From positions 1 to 45,571 of the forward strand of contig NZ_JASJEB010000018.1 in the NCBI RefSeq assembly GCF_030064895.1: a DNA stretch of 45,571 nucleotides, in the 5' to 3' direction. The first letter of the stretch is position 1. Each line of letters opens with the position of its first letter. The notes below the pieces were generated by a model. It worked only from the letters and a program-made list of their open reading frames with translations. It did not search any database and was not told the DNA's origin. Shown piece by piece: positions 8,214-17,192 of this stretch. Both the position numbers and the translations under genes were made by a program. This stretch comes from Crocosphaera sp. (GTDB taxonomy: Bacteria; Cyanobacteriota; Cyanobacteriia; Cyanobacteriales; Microcystaceae).

Positions 8214-11030
8214 TTAATCATTTTCCTCGATATTAATCAGCAATTGCTTTACTTGATCTTCATGCAATGTTAACAATTGTGTGACCAAACTCTCTACACT
8301 ATCAGAGTCAGAAGACGGTTGAATGGACTGAGTTACTAATACTGCTTCTTGAACCGTTTCATGTTCTTTGAGTATATCTTCAATTTCCCCTAACTCAATC
8401 CGATAACCCCTAATTTTTACTTGGCGATCGACTCGTCCCAAAAATTCTATATTTCCGTCTGGAAGATAACGCGCAAGATCACCGGTTCGGTACAAATAAT
8501 CTCCTTCCACTTGACTAAAGGGGTTAGGAATAAATTGCTGATTCGTTTTTTCTGGTTGATTTAAGTATCCTTGAACAACTCCTGAACCACCAATAAAGAT
8601 TTCTCCTGGAACACCTATAGGAACTAACTGTTGAAGATTATTGAGTAAATAAATTTGTGTATTGGCAATGGGTTTACCAATGGGAATAGTTGAACTTTCC
8701 ATAGTTTTTGGTACTTGATAGACACTACTCCAAACTGTTGCTTCTGTGGGACCATATTCGTTATATAAAGAGGTATCTGGAAGTTTTTCATGGTGTAGTG
8801 TAGCAAGCGATTGCCAACTCCCTTCTCCTGCAACAATGACGACTTTTAGAGATTCAAGTTCTGTATTTTTCGTATAGGTTAATAATAAGTTATAAAGAGA
8901 TGGCAAACAGAGGGTATGAGTAATTTGCTCACGGGAAATTAGGGTTGCTAATGCTTGTATATCTTGTTCTAATTTTTGTTTTGGTAAAACGAGAGTTCCT
9001 CCTTGACATACTGTCCAAAAAATTCCGGCAACTGAACTATCAAAAGCAAAGGAAGAGAGTAACAAAAAGTTACCAACGGATTGATTATAATACTGAATTC
9101 GGGCTGTTGTAGAATGAACAAGATTACTGTGCGTTACTAAGACTCCTTTGGGTTTACCTGTAGAACCTGATGTATAAATGATGTAAGCAAGAGAGTCATT
9201 TGATTTTAGGTTAATTAGTGAAGATTTTAAATCCTCATTGTCTTCTATTTTTTGCCAATCTGTATCTAAACAAAAAGTGGGTATATTAAACCCCGTCGTT
9301 AAAGACGGGGTCTTGGGCAACAAATTGAGCAGTTTTTGCTGAGTTAAAATTATAGCAGTTTCAGTATCTTGCAAAATATAAATCAATCTTTCTTGAGGAT
9401 AGTCTGGATCTAAAGGAACATAAGCACCACCAGCAATAAGAATACCAAGAATTGCTATCACCATTTCTAAAGAACGTTCTAAAAAAATGCCGACACAAAC
9501 ATCAGACCCAACACCTAAAGATTGTAAATAATGAGCTAGACAATTAGCTTTTTGGTTTAGTTCTTGATACGTTAGAGATTGATTCTCAAAGGTAACAGCA
9601 ACAGCATGGGGATTTTGCTTGACTTGTTCTTTAAATAAATCATAAATATAAACATCTTTTCCTATTTTTGTTTGAGGTTTATTCCACTCTAAAAGGAGTT
9701 GATTTTTTTCTGCTTCGGTTAATATAGGTAAGTCAATAAGATTACTATTAGGATGTTCAAAAAATCCTTGTAATAAAGTTTCTAGAGAAGCTAACATTCG
9801 AGTTATTATCCCAGAATCAAAACGATTTCCATCATAGATTAAAATTAATTTTAATGATACTTTCGGAACTACCAGTAAAGCGAGAGGATAATTACTTTGT
9901 TCTCGGTAATTAATTTCATCTATTGTTAAGTCAATATCTTCTGTTTGAGGAGGTTCAGGATAGTTTTCAAAGACAACCAAACTATCAAATAAAGACTTTC
10001 CTTGGGGGACTTCACTCCATTGTTGAATATTGACCAAAGGAGTATATTCAAAATCACGAATTTTGAGCAGTTGTAACTGTATTTCTTGCAACCAAGGAAT
10101 CAGTTGTTGTTGAGGAGAAATATTGACTCTGACGGGCAAACTATTGATAAAAATTCCTACCATTTCTTCAACTCCTGAGAAGGTTGTAGGACGACCAGAA
10201 ACTGTTGTTCCATAAACAATTTCTTGTTCACCACTATATCGACTCAAAAGCAAAGACCAAGCACCATTAATAACTGTATTTAGGGTAAGTCTATTCTGTT
10301 TCGCCCAAGTATTTAAAGATTCTGAGAGTTTAGGATTTAATGAAATTTGTTTTTGTTGATAGTTAGAAGTGGATTTAAAAGAGTTGCTAATAGGAAGTGG
10401 AGTTGGTTCTGTAAATCCTTTAAAAACTTGTTGCCAAAAGATTTTAGCTTTGTTTAAATCCTGTTGTTGTAGCCAAGCAATATAATCTTTATAGGGAGGA
10501 GAAGATGGGAGACTAATTTCTTTTTTTTGACAGAGAGAAGCATATAAAGCAAATACTTCTTTTAAGATAATCAGAGTTGACCAACCGTCACTAATTAGAT
10601 GATGAAATGTCCAAATTAACTGATAATTTTTATCTTGAAGATAAATAATTTTTAGACGCATTAATGGTGCTTTTTCTAACTGAAATCCTAAAAAGCGATC
10701 TTGTTCAAGAAGGTCATCTAATTGTTCTTTTTGTTTTGTAGAGTCTAGTTTACACCAGTCTTCAAATGTCCATAAAATTTCTACCTTTTGACGAACAATT
10801 TGTAAAGGTTCATCTAAACCTTCCCAAACAAAAGCAGTTCTTAAAGTTTCATGACGTTCTATAACTTTTTCCCAAGCTAACTTAAAAAATTTTTCTTGTA
10901 ATTCACCTTTAATTTTACAGGTATATTGTTCTATGTAAACACCTGAATTTGGTGCAGTTAAGGTATGAAAAAGCATTCCTTGCTGAACAGGAGAGAGGGG
11001 ATATATATCGGCAACATTTTCTAGCTTCAT
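8214..11030 (-). CDS. NRPS: condensation - adenylation core, truncated after motif A8
   Basis: About 938 residues. Residues 1-440 form a condensation domain with HHLISDGWS near residue 143. An adenylation core follows with A3 (YTSGSTGKPKG), A5 (NEYGPTEATV), A7 (YRTGDLAR) and A8 (KIRGYRIELGEIE). The protein ends about 50 residues later, without the C-terminal subdomain, A10 lysine or a carrier; these are found at the start of the protein encoded at 2806-4800. My alignment to GrsA gives specificity residues D-S-A-L-I-A-E-V-W; I cannot assign a substrate. I chose the ATG at 11030; a TTG three codons upstream is possible, and neither has a good ribosome site. Because the preceding protein ends in an E domain, the C domain should be DCL. 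The stop lies two bases before the glycosyltransferase start. Confidence 0.9.
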   Translation of the reverse strand: MKLENVADIYPLSPVQQGMLFHTLTAPNSGVYIEQYTCKIKGELQEKFFKLAWEKVIERHETLRTAFVWEGLDEPLQIVRQKVEILWTFEDWCKLDSTKQKEQLDDLLEQDRFLGFQLEKAPLMRLKIIYLQDKNYQLIWTFHHLISDGWSTLIILKEVFALYASLCQKKEISLPSSPPYKDYIAWLQQQDLNKAKIFWQQVFKGFTEPTPLPISNSFKSTSNYQQKQISLNPKLSESLNTWAKQNRLTLNTVINGAWSLLLSRYSGEQEIVYGTTVSGRPTTFSGVEEMVGIFINSLPVRVNISPQQQLIPWLQEIQLQLLKIRDFEYTPLVNIQQWSEVPQGKSLFDSLVVFENYPEPPQTEDIDLTIDEINYREQSNYPLALLVVPKVSLKLILIYDGNRFDSGIITRMLASLETLLQGFFEHPNSNLIDLPILTEAEKNQLLLEWNKPQTKIGKDVYIYDLFKEQVKQNPHAVAVTFENQSLTYQELNQKANCLAHYLQSLGVGSDVCVGIFLERSLEMVIAILGILIAGGAYVPLDPDYPQERLIYILQDTETAIILTQQKLLNLLPKTPSLTTGFNIPTFCLDTDWQKIEDNEDLKSSLINLKSNDSLAYIIYTSGSTGKPKGVLVTHSNLVHSTTARIQYYNQSVGNFLLLSSFAFDSSVAGIFWTVCQGGTLVLPKQKLEQDIQALATLISREQITHTLCLPSLYNLLLTYTKNTELESLKVVIVAGEGSWQSLATLHHEKLPDTSLYNEYGPTEATVWSSVYQVPKTMESSTIPIGKPIANTQIYLLNNLQQLVPIGVPGEIFIGGSGVVQGYLNQPEKTNQQFIPNPFSQVEGDYLYRTGDLARYLPDGNIEFLGRVDRQVKIRGYRIELGEIEDILKEHETVQEAVLVTQSIQPSSDSDSVESLVTQLLTLHEDQVKQLLINIEEND
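9290..9311. repeat. Perfect 8-bp-stem hairpin inside the A domain (REP-like)
   Basis: ACCCCGTC and GACGGGGT pair perfectly around a GTTAAA loop. It lies in the low-conservation stretch between A2 and A3, where it encodes a TPSLTTGF-like peptide. GC-rich hairpins of this look occur as REP sequences and at IS200/IS605 ends in cyanobacteria, so it may be a small insertion tolerated in frame. Confidence 0.5.
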
Positions 11031-11104
11031 TGGAAACAATTGTGTATTTTCAGTGAACTAATAAGATTATAGAATACTTGTAACATATTGATGTTTTGTG
11101 ACTT

Positions 11105-11231
11105 ATATAGCATTTCTCATACTTGTGAGGTACAGGGTTTTCTAGTTTTAGGAGTTCGGAGTTCGGAGTTCGGAGTTCGGAGTTCAGAGTGAGATATTAG
11201 ATGTACCTCATGAGTCCGAGAAACGCTATAT
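11105..11231. mobile_element. MITE-like element, copy 2 (about 127 bp)
   Basis: This has the same termini as the element at 6747-6866 (ATATAGC...GCTATAT, about 30-bp imperfect inverted repeats) and the same GGAGTTC heptamer core with about four to five units. It fills most of the 11031-11241 spacer between NRPS 1 and NRPS 2. The inverted repeats could also form a long hairpin in the transcript between the two genes. Confidence 0.75.
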
Positions 11232-11241
11232 CTAACTTAGG

Positions 11242-14200
11242 TTAACCCAGTAACTTAGCTATTTTATTGATTTTGTCTTCAGTTAAATTAGCTAAAGGAA
11301 AGTCATTAGGTGTAGAATCTTCTGCTTGAGACTGACTACAATGAGTAATAAGCGATCGCAATTTTTTCGAGAAATTATCGATCATCTGTTTAACGATTTT
11401 TTCTTGATTAAAATTACCACTATAACGCCAATCAATTGTCAGTTTCTCTTCAATTATAAAAGCATTAATTTCGAGAATATACTGTCTTTTTTCTTGATCA
11501 CTTCGAGATAATGTGAGTTCACGACACAGTTTAAAGGGAGAGTTTTCTGCTAATAGTTGTTCCATAATCCCAAGATAATTAAAAAGAATTTTTGATGGCG
11601 ATATTGCTTCTAATATCTCATCCGAACGGAGATAATGTAATATTCCATAACTAATTCCTCGGTTGGGAATATTACTTAATTCTTCTTTAATAGATGTTAG
11701 AGATAATTCTAAATTCTTATTATTTTCTATCTTGAAGATAACGGGAAAAATAGAGGTAAACCAACCTATTGTACGGACTAAATTTGCCCCTTTTACGATT
11801 TCTTGTTCTCTACCATGACCTTCCAAGTCTATCTGAATTAATGGGTTTTGAGTTATTTCTGTAATTGACAATGTTAGCGCAGTAATTAATATCTCATTGA
11901 TGTGGGTATGATGAATTTTTGGAATGTCTTGTAACAGTAAGTTAGTTTCCTCAGCAGTGAGAGAAACAGTAATATTCTTAGCAGTTGCTTCTGTATTTTC
12001 CGTACTATCATAATCTAACGATAAAGATGGTAATTCAGTCCCAGATAATGATTGCCAATACTCAATTTCTGTTTGCAAATTATTATCTAAGTTAGCTAAT
12101 TCAACTAATTTTTCAGACCACTGTTTAAATGAGGTTGTTTTCAAAGGAAGTTGGCAAGGTTGTCCATTTTTTAGTTGTTGGTAAAGGGTTTGTAAATCTT
12201 TTAATAAAATTGACCAAGATACCCCATCAATGGCTAAATGATGGATAATAATGAGTAAATGATTCTTTTGATTATTGCCTAAATTCAACAAGGCAATTTT
12301 GATAAGTTCTCCCTGAGCAAGATTGATACTTTTTTGTAGATTCTCTTCTATTTTAGCAGTAGAATCATCTTGTTCTGAAACAGTTTTATGGGATAAATCA
12401 ACGGATGTTACTGTTACATTGGGAATCGATTCGGGGATAAATTGCTGCCAAGAAAATGATTCTTTTTTAAACTGTGAGCGAAGGGAATCATGATGAATTA
12501 GTAACTGTTGGAGTGCTTTTTCTAACAAATTATTATCTAATTTTTCATCTATTTCAAGCAAAAGACTTTGATTCCAATGGTTCGGTTCTTGCACATTTTG
12601 AGCAAAGAAACGATGTTGAATAGGAGTAAGGGGAACAGATCCGGTAACCAGTCCTTGTTCAGATAAAATGATTGATAAAGTGTCAATATTATCAGCTAAT
12701 TCCTTGATGGTTGGATGTTGAAATAACTGATTAGGACTCAATTGTAACCCAAATTCATTGGCCTTAATTGCAATTTGAATCGCCATAATTGAATCGCCAC
12801 CAAGATCAAAGAAGTTATCATAAATTCCTATTTGATTGACTTTTAAAACTGTTGTCCAAATTTGACTTAAAGTCTTTTCAAGGGGTTGACTGGGAATAAC
12901 AAAAGTTGTATCTAGTTCAGGTCGAGTATTTTCTGGACTGGGTAAACAAGTGCGATCAAGTTTGCCATTATTTGTTAGGGGAATTTTATCAAGGGGAATA
13001 AAATAAGAAGGAATGGTATTCCGGGGAAGTTTTTGACTAAGATAAGTTCTTAAATCAGCAGAACTTAAATGGGTAGAACTGACATAATAAGCAACCAGTT
13101 TATTGTCTTCATTTTCAACTTCTTCATAACCAATTTCTTGTAAAATTCTTTCAACATCTTCAACATTTATATTATCATTCAGTTCTTCTAATGCTGTATC
13201 TCTTTCTTTGTGACCCAAACGAACATCCCAACTATAAGGTAAAGCATAATTGTGATACCCTTGCTGTTGAGTATGGACATAAATACCAGCATTGTTGATT
13301 AAACAGTTAGTAGAACGTCCTGTATCTGAAGGTCTGATCCAAGGTGCATTTTCTTTGAGAAACCGTAACATTTCCTCTAGTTCTACATCGCAATAGCGGT
13401 AGAAATCAACAATTTTAACTCTGTTAAAAATCTCATCATCACTAAAAGCAGTTACATCTAATTCCCGATAGATTGCATCATCAACTCGATGATATGCTTT
13501 TCTTGCTTCTAACACCATTTTATCAATTTCATTGACATCAAAATTAGGTTGGGTAAATAGTTCCACTGTTAATCGTGTCTCAAAAAATTGTCCCCTAGAT
13601 AACCCCGTGATGATAACAGGAATACCTTTTTCATCAGCAAGTTGCATACTCAAGGTATAAATGGTTTTAAAACAACCATTACACACATTACAATGACGTT
13701 GCAGACTATCAACAAATATCTTATTCATCGCTGGAGTATTACCAAAGATATGATCCACATTCAAAGACTCAACCACTCTTTGAATATTCCCTTTTGCTTG
13801 TTCGGAAATATAACCATTATCTAAGGTGAAAGTTAATACTTTTAAACCCATTCCTACCAGTTGATACAAAACATAAGTGCTGTCTTTTCCACCACTAAGT
13901 AACATTAAACAATCGTATTCTCCTCTCTTGTTTGTTTTTGCTTCATTTAAAATTTTTTTGAGTTCATCAAAGGGTTTAAAATATTGTTGAATTCTGTGCT
14001 GGTAATTTTCATACGCATTACACAGATTACAAACTCCATTTTCATCTAAGGTAATATTAGGATAATTAGAAGGAATTCCACATTGAGAACAGTGAATTAT
14101 GGAAGATTTACTATCTAATGAAGCTTTTTTTTGGACAATATCTACAACACAATCAGTAATTTTAGGGTGAGATAATAAGACTGTTTCTACTTCTCCTAAT

Positions 14201-16830
14201 TCAATTCTGGTTCCTCTTATTTTTACTTGGCGATCGCTACGTCCTAAATATTGTAATTGTCCATTGTTTTTCCACCGTCCTAAATCTCCTGTTTTATATA
14301 ATCTTTCTCCAGGTTTAAAAGGATTAGAAATAAAACGTTCTCTGGACAATTCAGGACGATTAAGATAACCTTTTGCTAACCCTGGACTAGCAATATAAAT
14401 TTCTCCTACGACTCCTTGAGGAACGAGATTAAGATACTTATCTAAGACATAAATTTGTGATCCAGCAGATGGTTTACCGATGGGAACGGATACTCCTTGA
14501 TCTTGTTGATAATCGAACTTATAAATCATACAACCAACGGTTGCTTCACTCGGTCCATATTCATTATAAATGTCAATATTGTTATCAAACGCTTCTGTAA
14601 TTTTTCTCGCTAGGGACGTTTTTAAATCTTCACCACCCAGAATCATTTTTTTGATCTGAGACTGACTCAAATCCAAATCTTTGATAATAGATAGATGAGA
14701 AGGAGTCAACTTAATAATATTGACTGCATTATCTTCAATAATACGAGCAATCGACAAATCGATTTCCTCTGTATTTTCTTCATAAATTATAATTTCTCCA
14801 CCACTAATAAGTGGGACCATAATAGACGTTACAGTTAAGTCAAAAGAAAGGGGAGAGAAGAGAGGAAATTTAGCTTTAAAATTAGGATCATTGTTGTTTA
14901 TATATTCTTGTTTTGCCCAAGATACATAGTTAATTAATCCTCGATGTTCAATCATAACCCCTTTAGGTTGACCCGTCGAACCAGAGGTATAAATAATATA
15001 AGCTAAATCTCCTGGTTGAATCTTCTTATCAAGATTTTCTGACGACTCATCCTTGATTTTTATCCAGTCTTTATCAAGATCAATAATATCTAAATTACTA
15101 TCAACCGATATTTCTTCCCCTAAAGAACCTTCTGTTAATATCAAAGAAACTTGAGTGTCTTTTACAATAAAATTGATTCTCTCAGAAGGATAATTAGGGT
15201 CGAGAGGAACATAAGTCCCACCTGCTTTAATAATAGCCCAAATAGCGATCAACATTTCTAGTGATCGCCTCATAAAAATCCCAACAGTAATTTCTTGCCC
15301 AATCCCCTTTTTCTGTAAATAACGGGCTAATTGATTAACCTTTTTATTAAACTCATCGTAAGTAATCTGTTGTTGATTGTAGCTAATCGCAGGACTGTTA
15401 GGGGTTTGATTAACTTGTTCTTCAAAAATATCAATAACGTTTTTTTCTAATTTTGAATCATCAAAATTTGATTGGATATCAGAAAAATGATTAATTATAT
15501 CTTTCTCTTCTTCTGCTGTTACTAAATTAACCTTGTCTATGGGTTGGTTTCTATCTTCAATAAATCCTTTCAGAAGACTAATAAAATGAGCGATCGCTCT
15601 CTGCTGTAATGCTTCATCAAAGAGGTCATTATTAAAATCAAAATGTAACAAAAAATTACCACTTTTGTCTAAATCATGTACCTGAATTCTTAGATGATGA
15701 CGACTATCACCATAACCAGCATGAACCCAATCAGATTGCATTTCTAAACCATTAAAATCAGGAAAAGAAGCATTAATATAATTTAAGATAACATTAATTT
15801 CTCTGTTCAAAGCAAATCTACTCGTACCTGGTTGAGCATAACGTAAAAAACCATTAGATTCTTGTTGTACTTTTTTCAATAAAGATAAGAAAGTTTCTCC
15901 TTCTTCAATACAAATCTGAAAAGGAAATACCTCAATAAAAACACCAATTGTTTCTTTAAAATTCTTAGTGGGACGATTATGAGCGGGGGTACCAATAGCT
16001 AATGATTCTTGACCACTAATACGGTAAAGATAGGCAAAAATAACAGTAGCAAAAATATTAAAAAGAGACAGATGAACTGTAAGAGAACGAATCTCTTTTT
16101 CTGTGGTTATTGCTCTTAAATTTTGAGATAGTCCATCTTTATCTAAATAATAAGATACCCTTTTAGTCCGAGATTGTGTATTCGTTATATTGTTACCGTA
16201 AAAAATAATTTGTTTAGATAATTTATCTTGTTTTTTCTGCCAATAATCAACGGCTTTTTTATAAATAGAAAAATCACGAGAGTTATTTTCATAATTAATA
16301 TATTCAGCATAACTTGGTAATGCAGACAAATCTATCAAAGTGTCTTCCACTGCTTGTCGATAAAAATCACTCATATAGCGATAAATAAGGCTAACAGACC
16401 AAATATCAGTAATTAAATGATGTTGATTAAGATACCAAATAAATCTTTCTGAATCTATTTTTATTAAAGCAGAATCAAACAATCTTTCCTGTAAATTAAA
16501 AGGCTGTTGACATTTCTCTTGAATCCATTTTTTTGCAGTAATTTCAGGATTATTTTCAGCAGTAAAATCTAATAAAGGTAAAGTATAATTTAATGTAGAT
16601 TGTACTTTTTGCTGTGGAATATTGTTTACTTCTTCAATCACAGTCCGCAAAATATCACTTTTATTGATCAGTATTTGAAAGACTTTTTGAAATAATAAAG
16701 AGTTTATTTCGCCATTAATTGTAAAAGCCAATACCATATTATATATGGGGGCTGTTGGAGCCAACTTTTGTCCCAACCACAACATAAATTGACTCGTCGT
16801 TAAATTCGATTTTTCGGCAATATCACTCAT
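11242..16830 (-). CDS. NRPS: condensation - adenylation (Asn-like) interrupted by PP-loop domain - carrier - epimerization
   Basis: 1862 residues. The N-terminal condensation domain has HHLITDIWS at 137-145, with Ile in place of the conserved Gly. The A domain shows A3 (YTSGSTGQPKG), A5 (NEYGPSEATV), A7 (YKTGDLGR) and A8 (KIRGTRIELGEVE, about 865-880). My alignment to GrsA gives D-L-T-K-I-G-E-V-G-K, matching the known Asn code. After A8 comes an inserted domain of about 330 residues (CSQCG at 914, SGGKDST at 979-985). The A domain then resumes with KLVAYYV and A10 (NGKLD, about 1287). A carrier domain (LGGDSI, Ser1347) and an epimerization domain (HHLAIDGVSW, about 1525) complete it. Role: activates Asn, possibly modifies it, condenses it with the starter held on the free-standing carrier and epimerizes it. 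First multidomain module; 62 bp after the carrier gene. Confidence 0.92.
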   Translation of the reverse strand: MSDIAEKSNLTTSQFMLWLGQKLAPTAPIYNMVLAFTINGEINSLLFQKVFQILINKSDILRTVIEEVNNIPQQKVQSTLNYTLPLLDFTAENNPEITAKKWIQEKCQQPFNLQERLFDSALIKIDSERFIWYLNQHHLITDIWSVSLIYRYMSDFYRQAVEDTLIDLSALPSYAEYINYENNSRDFSIYKKAVDYWQKKQDKLSKQIIFYGNNITNTQSRTKRVSYYLDKDGLSQNLRAITTEKEIRSLTVHLSLFNIFATVIFAYLYRISGQESLAIGTPAHNRPTKNFKETIGVFIEVFPFQICIEEGETFLSLLKKVQQESNGFLRYAQPGTSRFALNREINVILNYINASFPDFNGLEMQSDWVHAGYGDSRHHLRIQVHDLDKSGNFLLHFDFNNDLFDEALQQRAIAHFISLLKGFIEDRNQPIDKVNLVTAEEEKDIINHFSDIQSNFDDSKLEKNVIDIFEEQVNQTPNSPAISYNQQQITYDEFNKKVNQLARYLQKKGIGQEITVGIFMRRSLEMLIAIWAIIKAGGTYVPLDPNYPSERINFIVKDTQVSLILTEGSLGEEISVDSNLDIIDLDKDWIKIKDESSENLDKKIQPGDLAYIIYTSGSTGQPKGVMIEHRGLINYVSWAKQEYINNNDPNFKAKFPLFSPLSFDLTVTSIMVPLISGGEIIIYEENTEEIDLSIARIIEDNAVNIIKLTPSHLSIIKDLDLSQSQIKKMILGGEDLKTSLARKITEAFDNNIDIYNEYGPSEATVGCMIYKFDYQQDQGVSVPIGKPSAGSQIYVLDKYLNLVPQGVVGEIYIASPGLAKGYLNRPELSRERFISNPFKPGERLYKTGDLGRWKNNGQLQYLGRSDRQVKIRGTRIELGEVETVLLSHPKITDCVVDIVQKKASLDSKSSIIHCSQCGIPSNYPNITLDENGVCNLCNAYENYQHRIQQYFKPFDELKKILNEAKTNKRGEYDCLMLLSGGKDSTYVLYQLVGMGLKVLTFTLDNGYISEQAKGNIQRVVESLNVDHIFGNTPAMNKIFVDSLQRHCNVCNGCFKTIYTLSMQLADEKGIPVIITGLSRGQFFETRLTVELFTQPNFDVNEIDKMVLEARKAYHRVDDAIYRELDVTAFSDDEIFNRVKIVDFYRYCDVELEEMLRFLKENAPWIRPSDTGRSTNCLINNAGIYVHTQQQGYHNYALPYSWDVRLGHKERDTALEELNDNINVEDVERILQEIGYEEVENEDNKLVAYYVSSTHLSSADLRTYLSQKLPRNTIPSYFIPLDKIPLTNNGKLDRTCLPSPENTRPELDTTFVIPSQPLEKTLSQIWTTVLKVNQIGIYDNFFDLGGDSIMAIQIAIKANEFGLQLSPNQLFQHPTIKELADNIDTLSIILSEQGLVTGSVPLTPIQHRFFAQNVQEPNHWNQSLLLEIDEKLDNNLLEKALQQLLIHHDSLRSQFKKESFSWQQFIPESIPNVTVTSVDLSHKTVSEQDDSTAKIEENLQKSINLAQGELIKIALLNLGNNQKNHLLIIIHHLAIDGVSWSILLKDLQTLYQQLKNGQPCQLPLKTTSFKQWSEKLVELANLDNNLQTEIEYWQSLSGTELPSLSLDYDSTENTEATAKNITVSLTAEETNLLLQDIPKIHHTHINEILITALTLSITEITQNPLIQIDLEGHGREQEIVKGANLVRTIGWFTSIFPVIFKIENNKNLELSLTSIKEELSNIPNRGISYGILHYLRSDEILEAISPSKILFNYLGIMEQLLAENSPFKLCRELTLSRSDQEKRQYILEINAFIIEEKLTIDWRYSGNFNQEKIVKQMIDNFSKKLRSLITHCSQSQAEDSTPNDFPLANLTEDKINKIAKLLG
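13117..14115 (-). other. PP-loop / N-acetyl-sugar-amidotransferase-like domain inserted between A8 and A9
   Basis: Residues about 905-1238 of the NRPS encoded at 11242-16830. A zinc-ribbon-like CSQCG...CNLC pair opens it, in the same arrangement as the N-terminus of WbpG/PseA-type N-acetyl sugar amidotransferases. The PP-loop SGGKDST follows, and then a second cysteine cluster CNVCNGC. The insert occupies the position where methyltransferase domains sit in known interrupted A domains. WbpG-type enzymes use ATP to turn an acetamido group into an acetamidino group. Family assignment is by motif recognition; boundaries are approximate. Confidence 0.75.
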
Positions 16831-16892
16831 AGTTTCTCCCTCAAGAACTAATGTTCAGTAATTTATGTTTAAACTTTTTGCTCACAGTTTAG

Positions 16893-17126
16893 TTACATTT
16901 TATTTATATAAGCATCAATAGTTTGGACTGTGCGAAAATTGTGGATCGTTACGTCTTCTAAAGGAACTTTAATTCCGAATTTTTCTTCGATGAAAGCAAT
17001 GAGCCACATAATACCCATTGAATCTAGTAAGTTTTCTCCGAGTAAGTCATCTTCTGCTTTAATTACCAAGCGTCCGTTGAGTAGGTCTTCGCTAATATAG
17101 GTTATGAGTGTTTTTTGAGTATCCAT
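16893..17126 (-). CDS. Free-standing acyl/peptidyl carrier protein (starter carrier)
   Basis: A 77-residue carrier. The phosphopantetheine attachment motif is LLDSMG (Ser in the middle), followed by helix III-type sequence and VPLEDVTIHNFRTV. It lies 66 bp downstream of a free-standing adenylating ligase and directly before NRPS 1. This is the arrangement of prolyl-carrier systems such as PltL/PltF/PltE and AnaD/AnaC/AnaB. Expected role: holds the activated starter amino acid while the flavoenzyme oxidizes it, then donates it to the first condensation domain. A carrier for another acyl group is possible. Confidence 0.85.
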   Translation of the reverse strand: MDTQKTLITYISEDLLNGRLVIKAEDDLLGENLLDSMGIMWLIAFIEEKFGIKVPLEDVTIHNFRTVQTIDAYINKM

Positions 17127-17192
17127 TTATTTATTTTTTTATAGGTTATTTTAATTCTAATGATATTTTTTCATAAAGTTAACCATCAAGCA

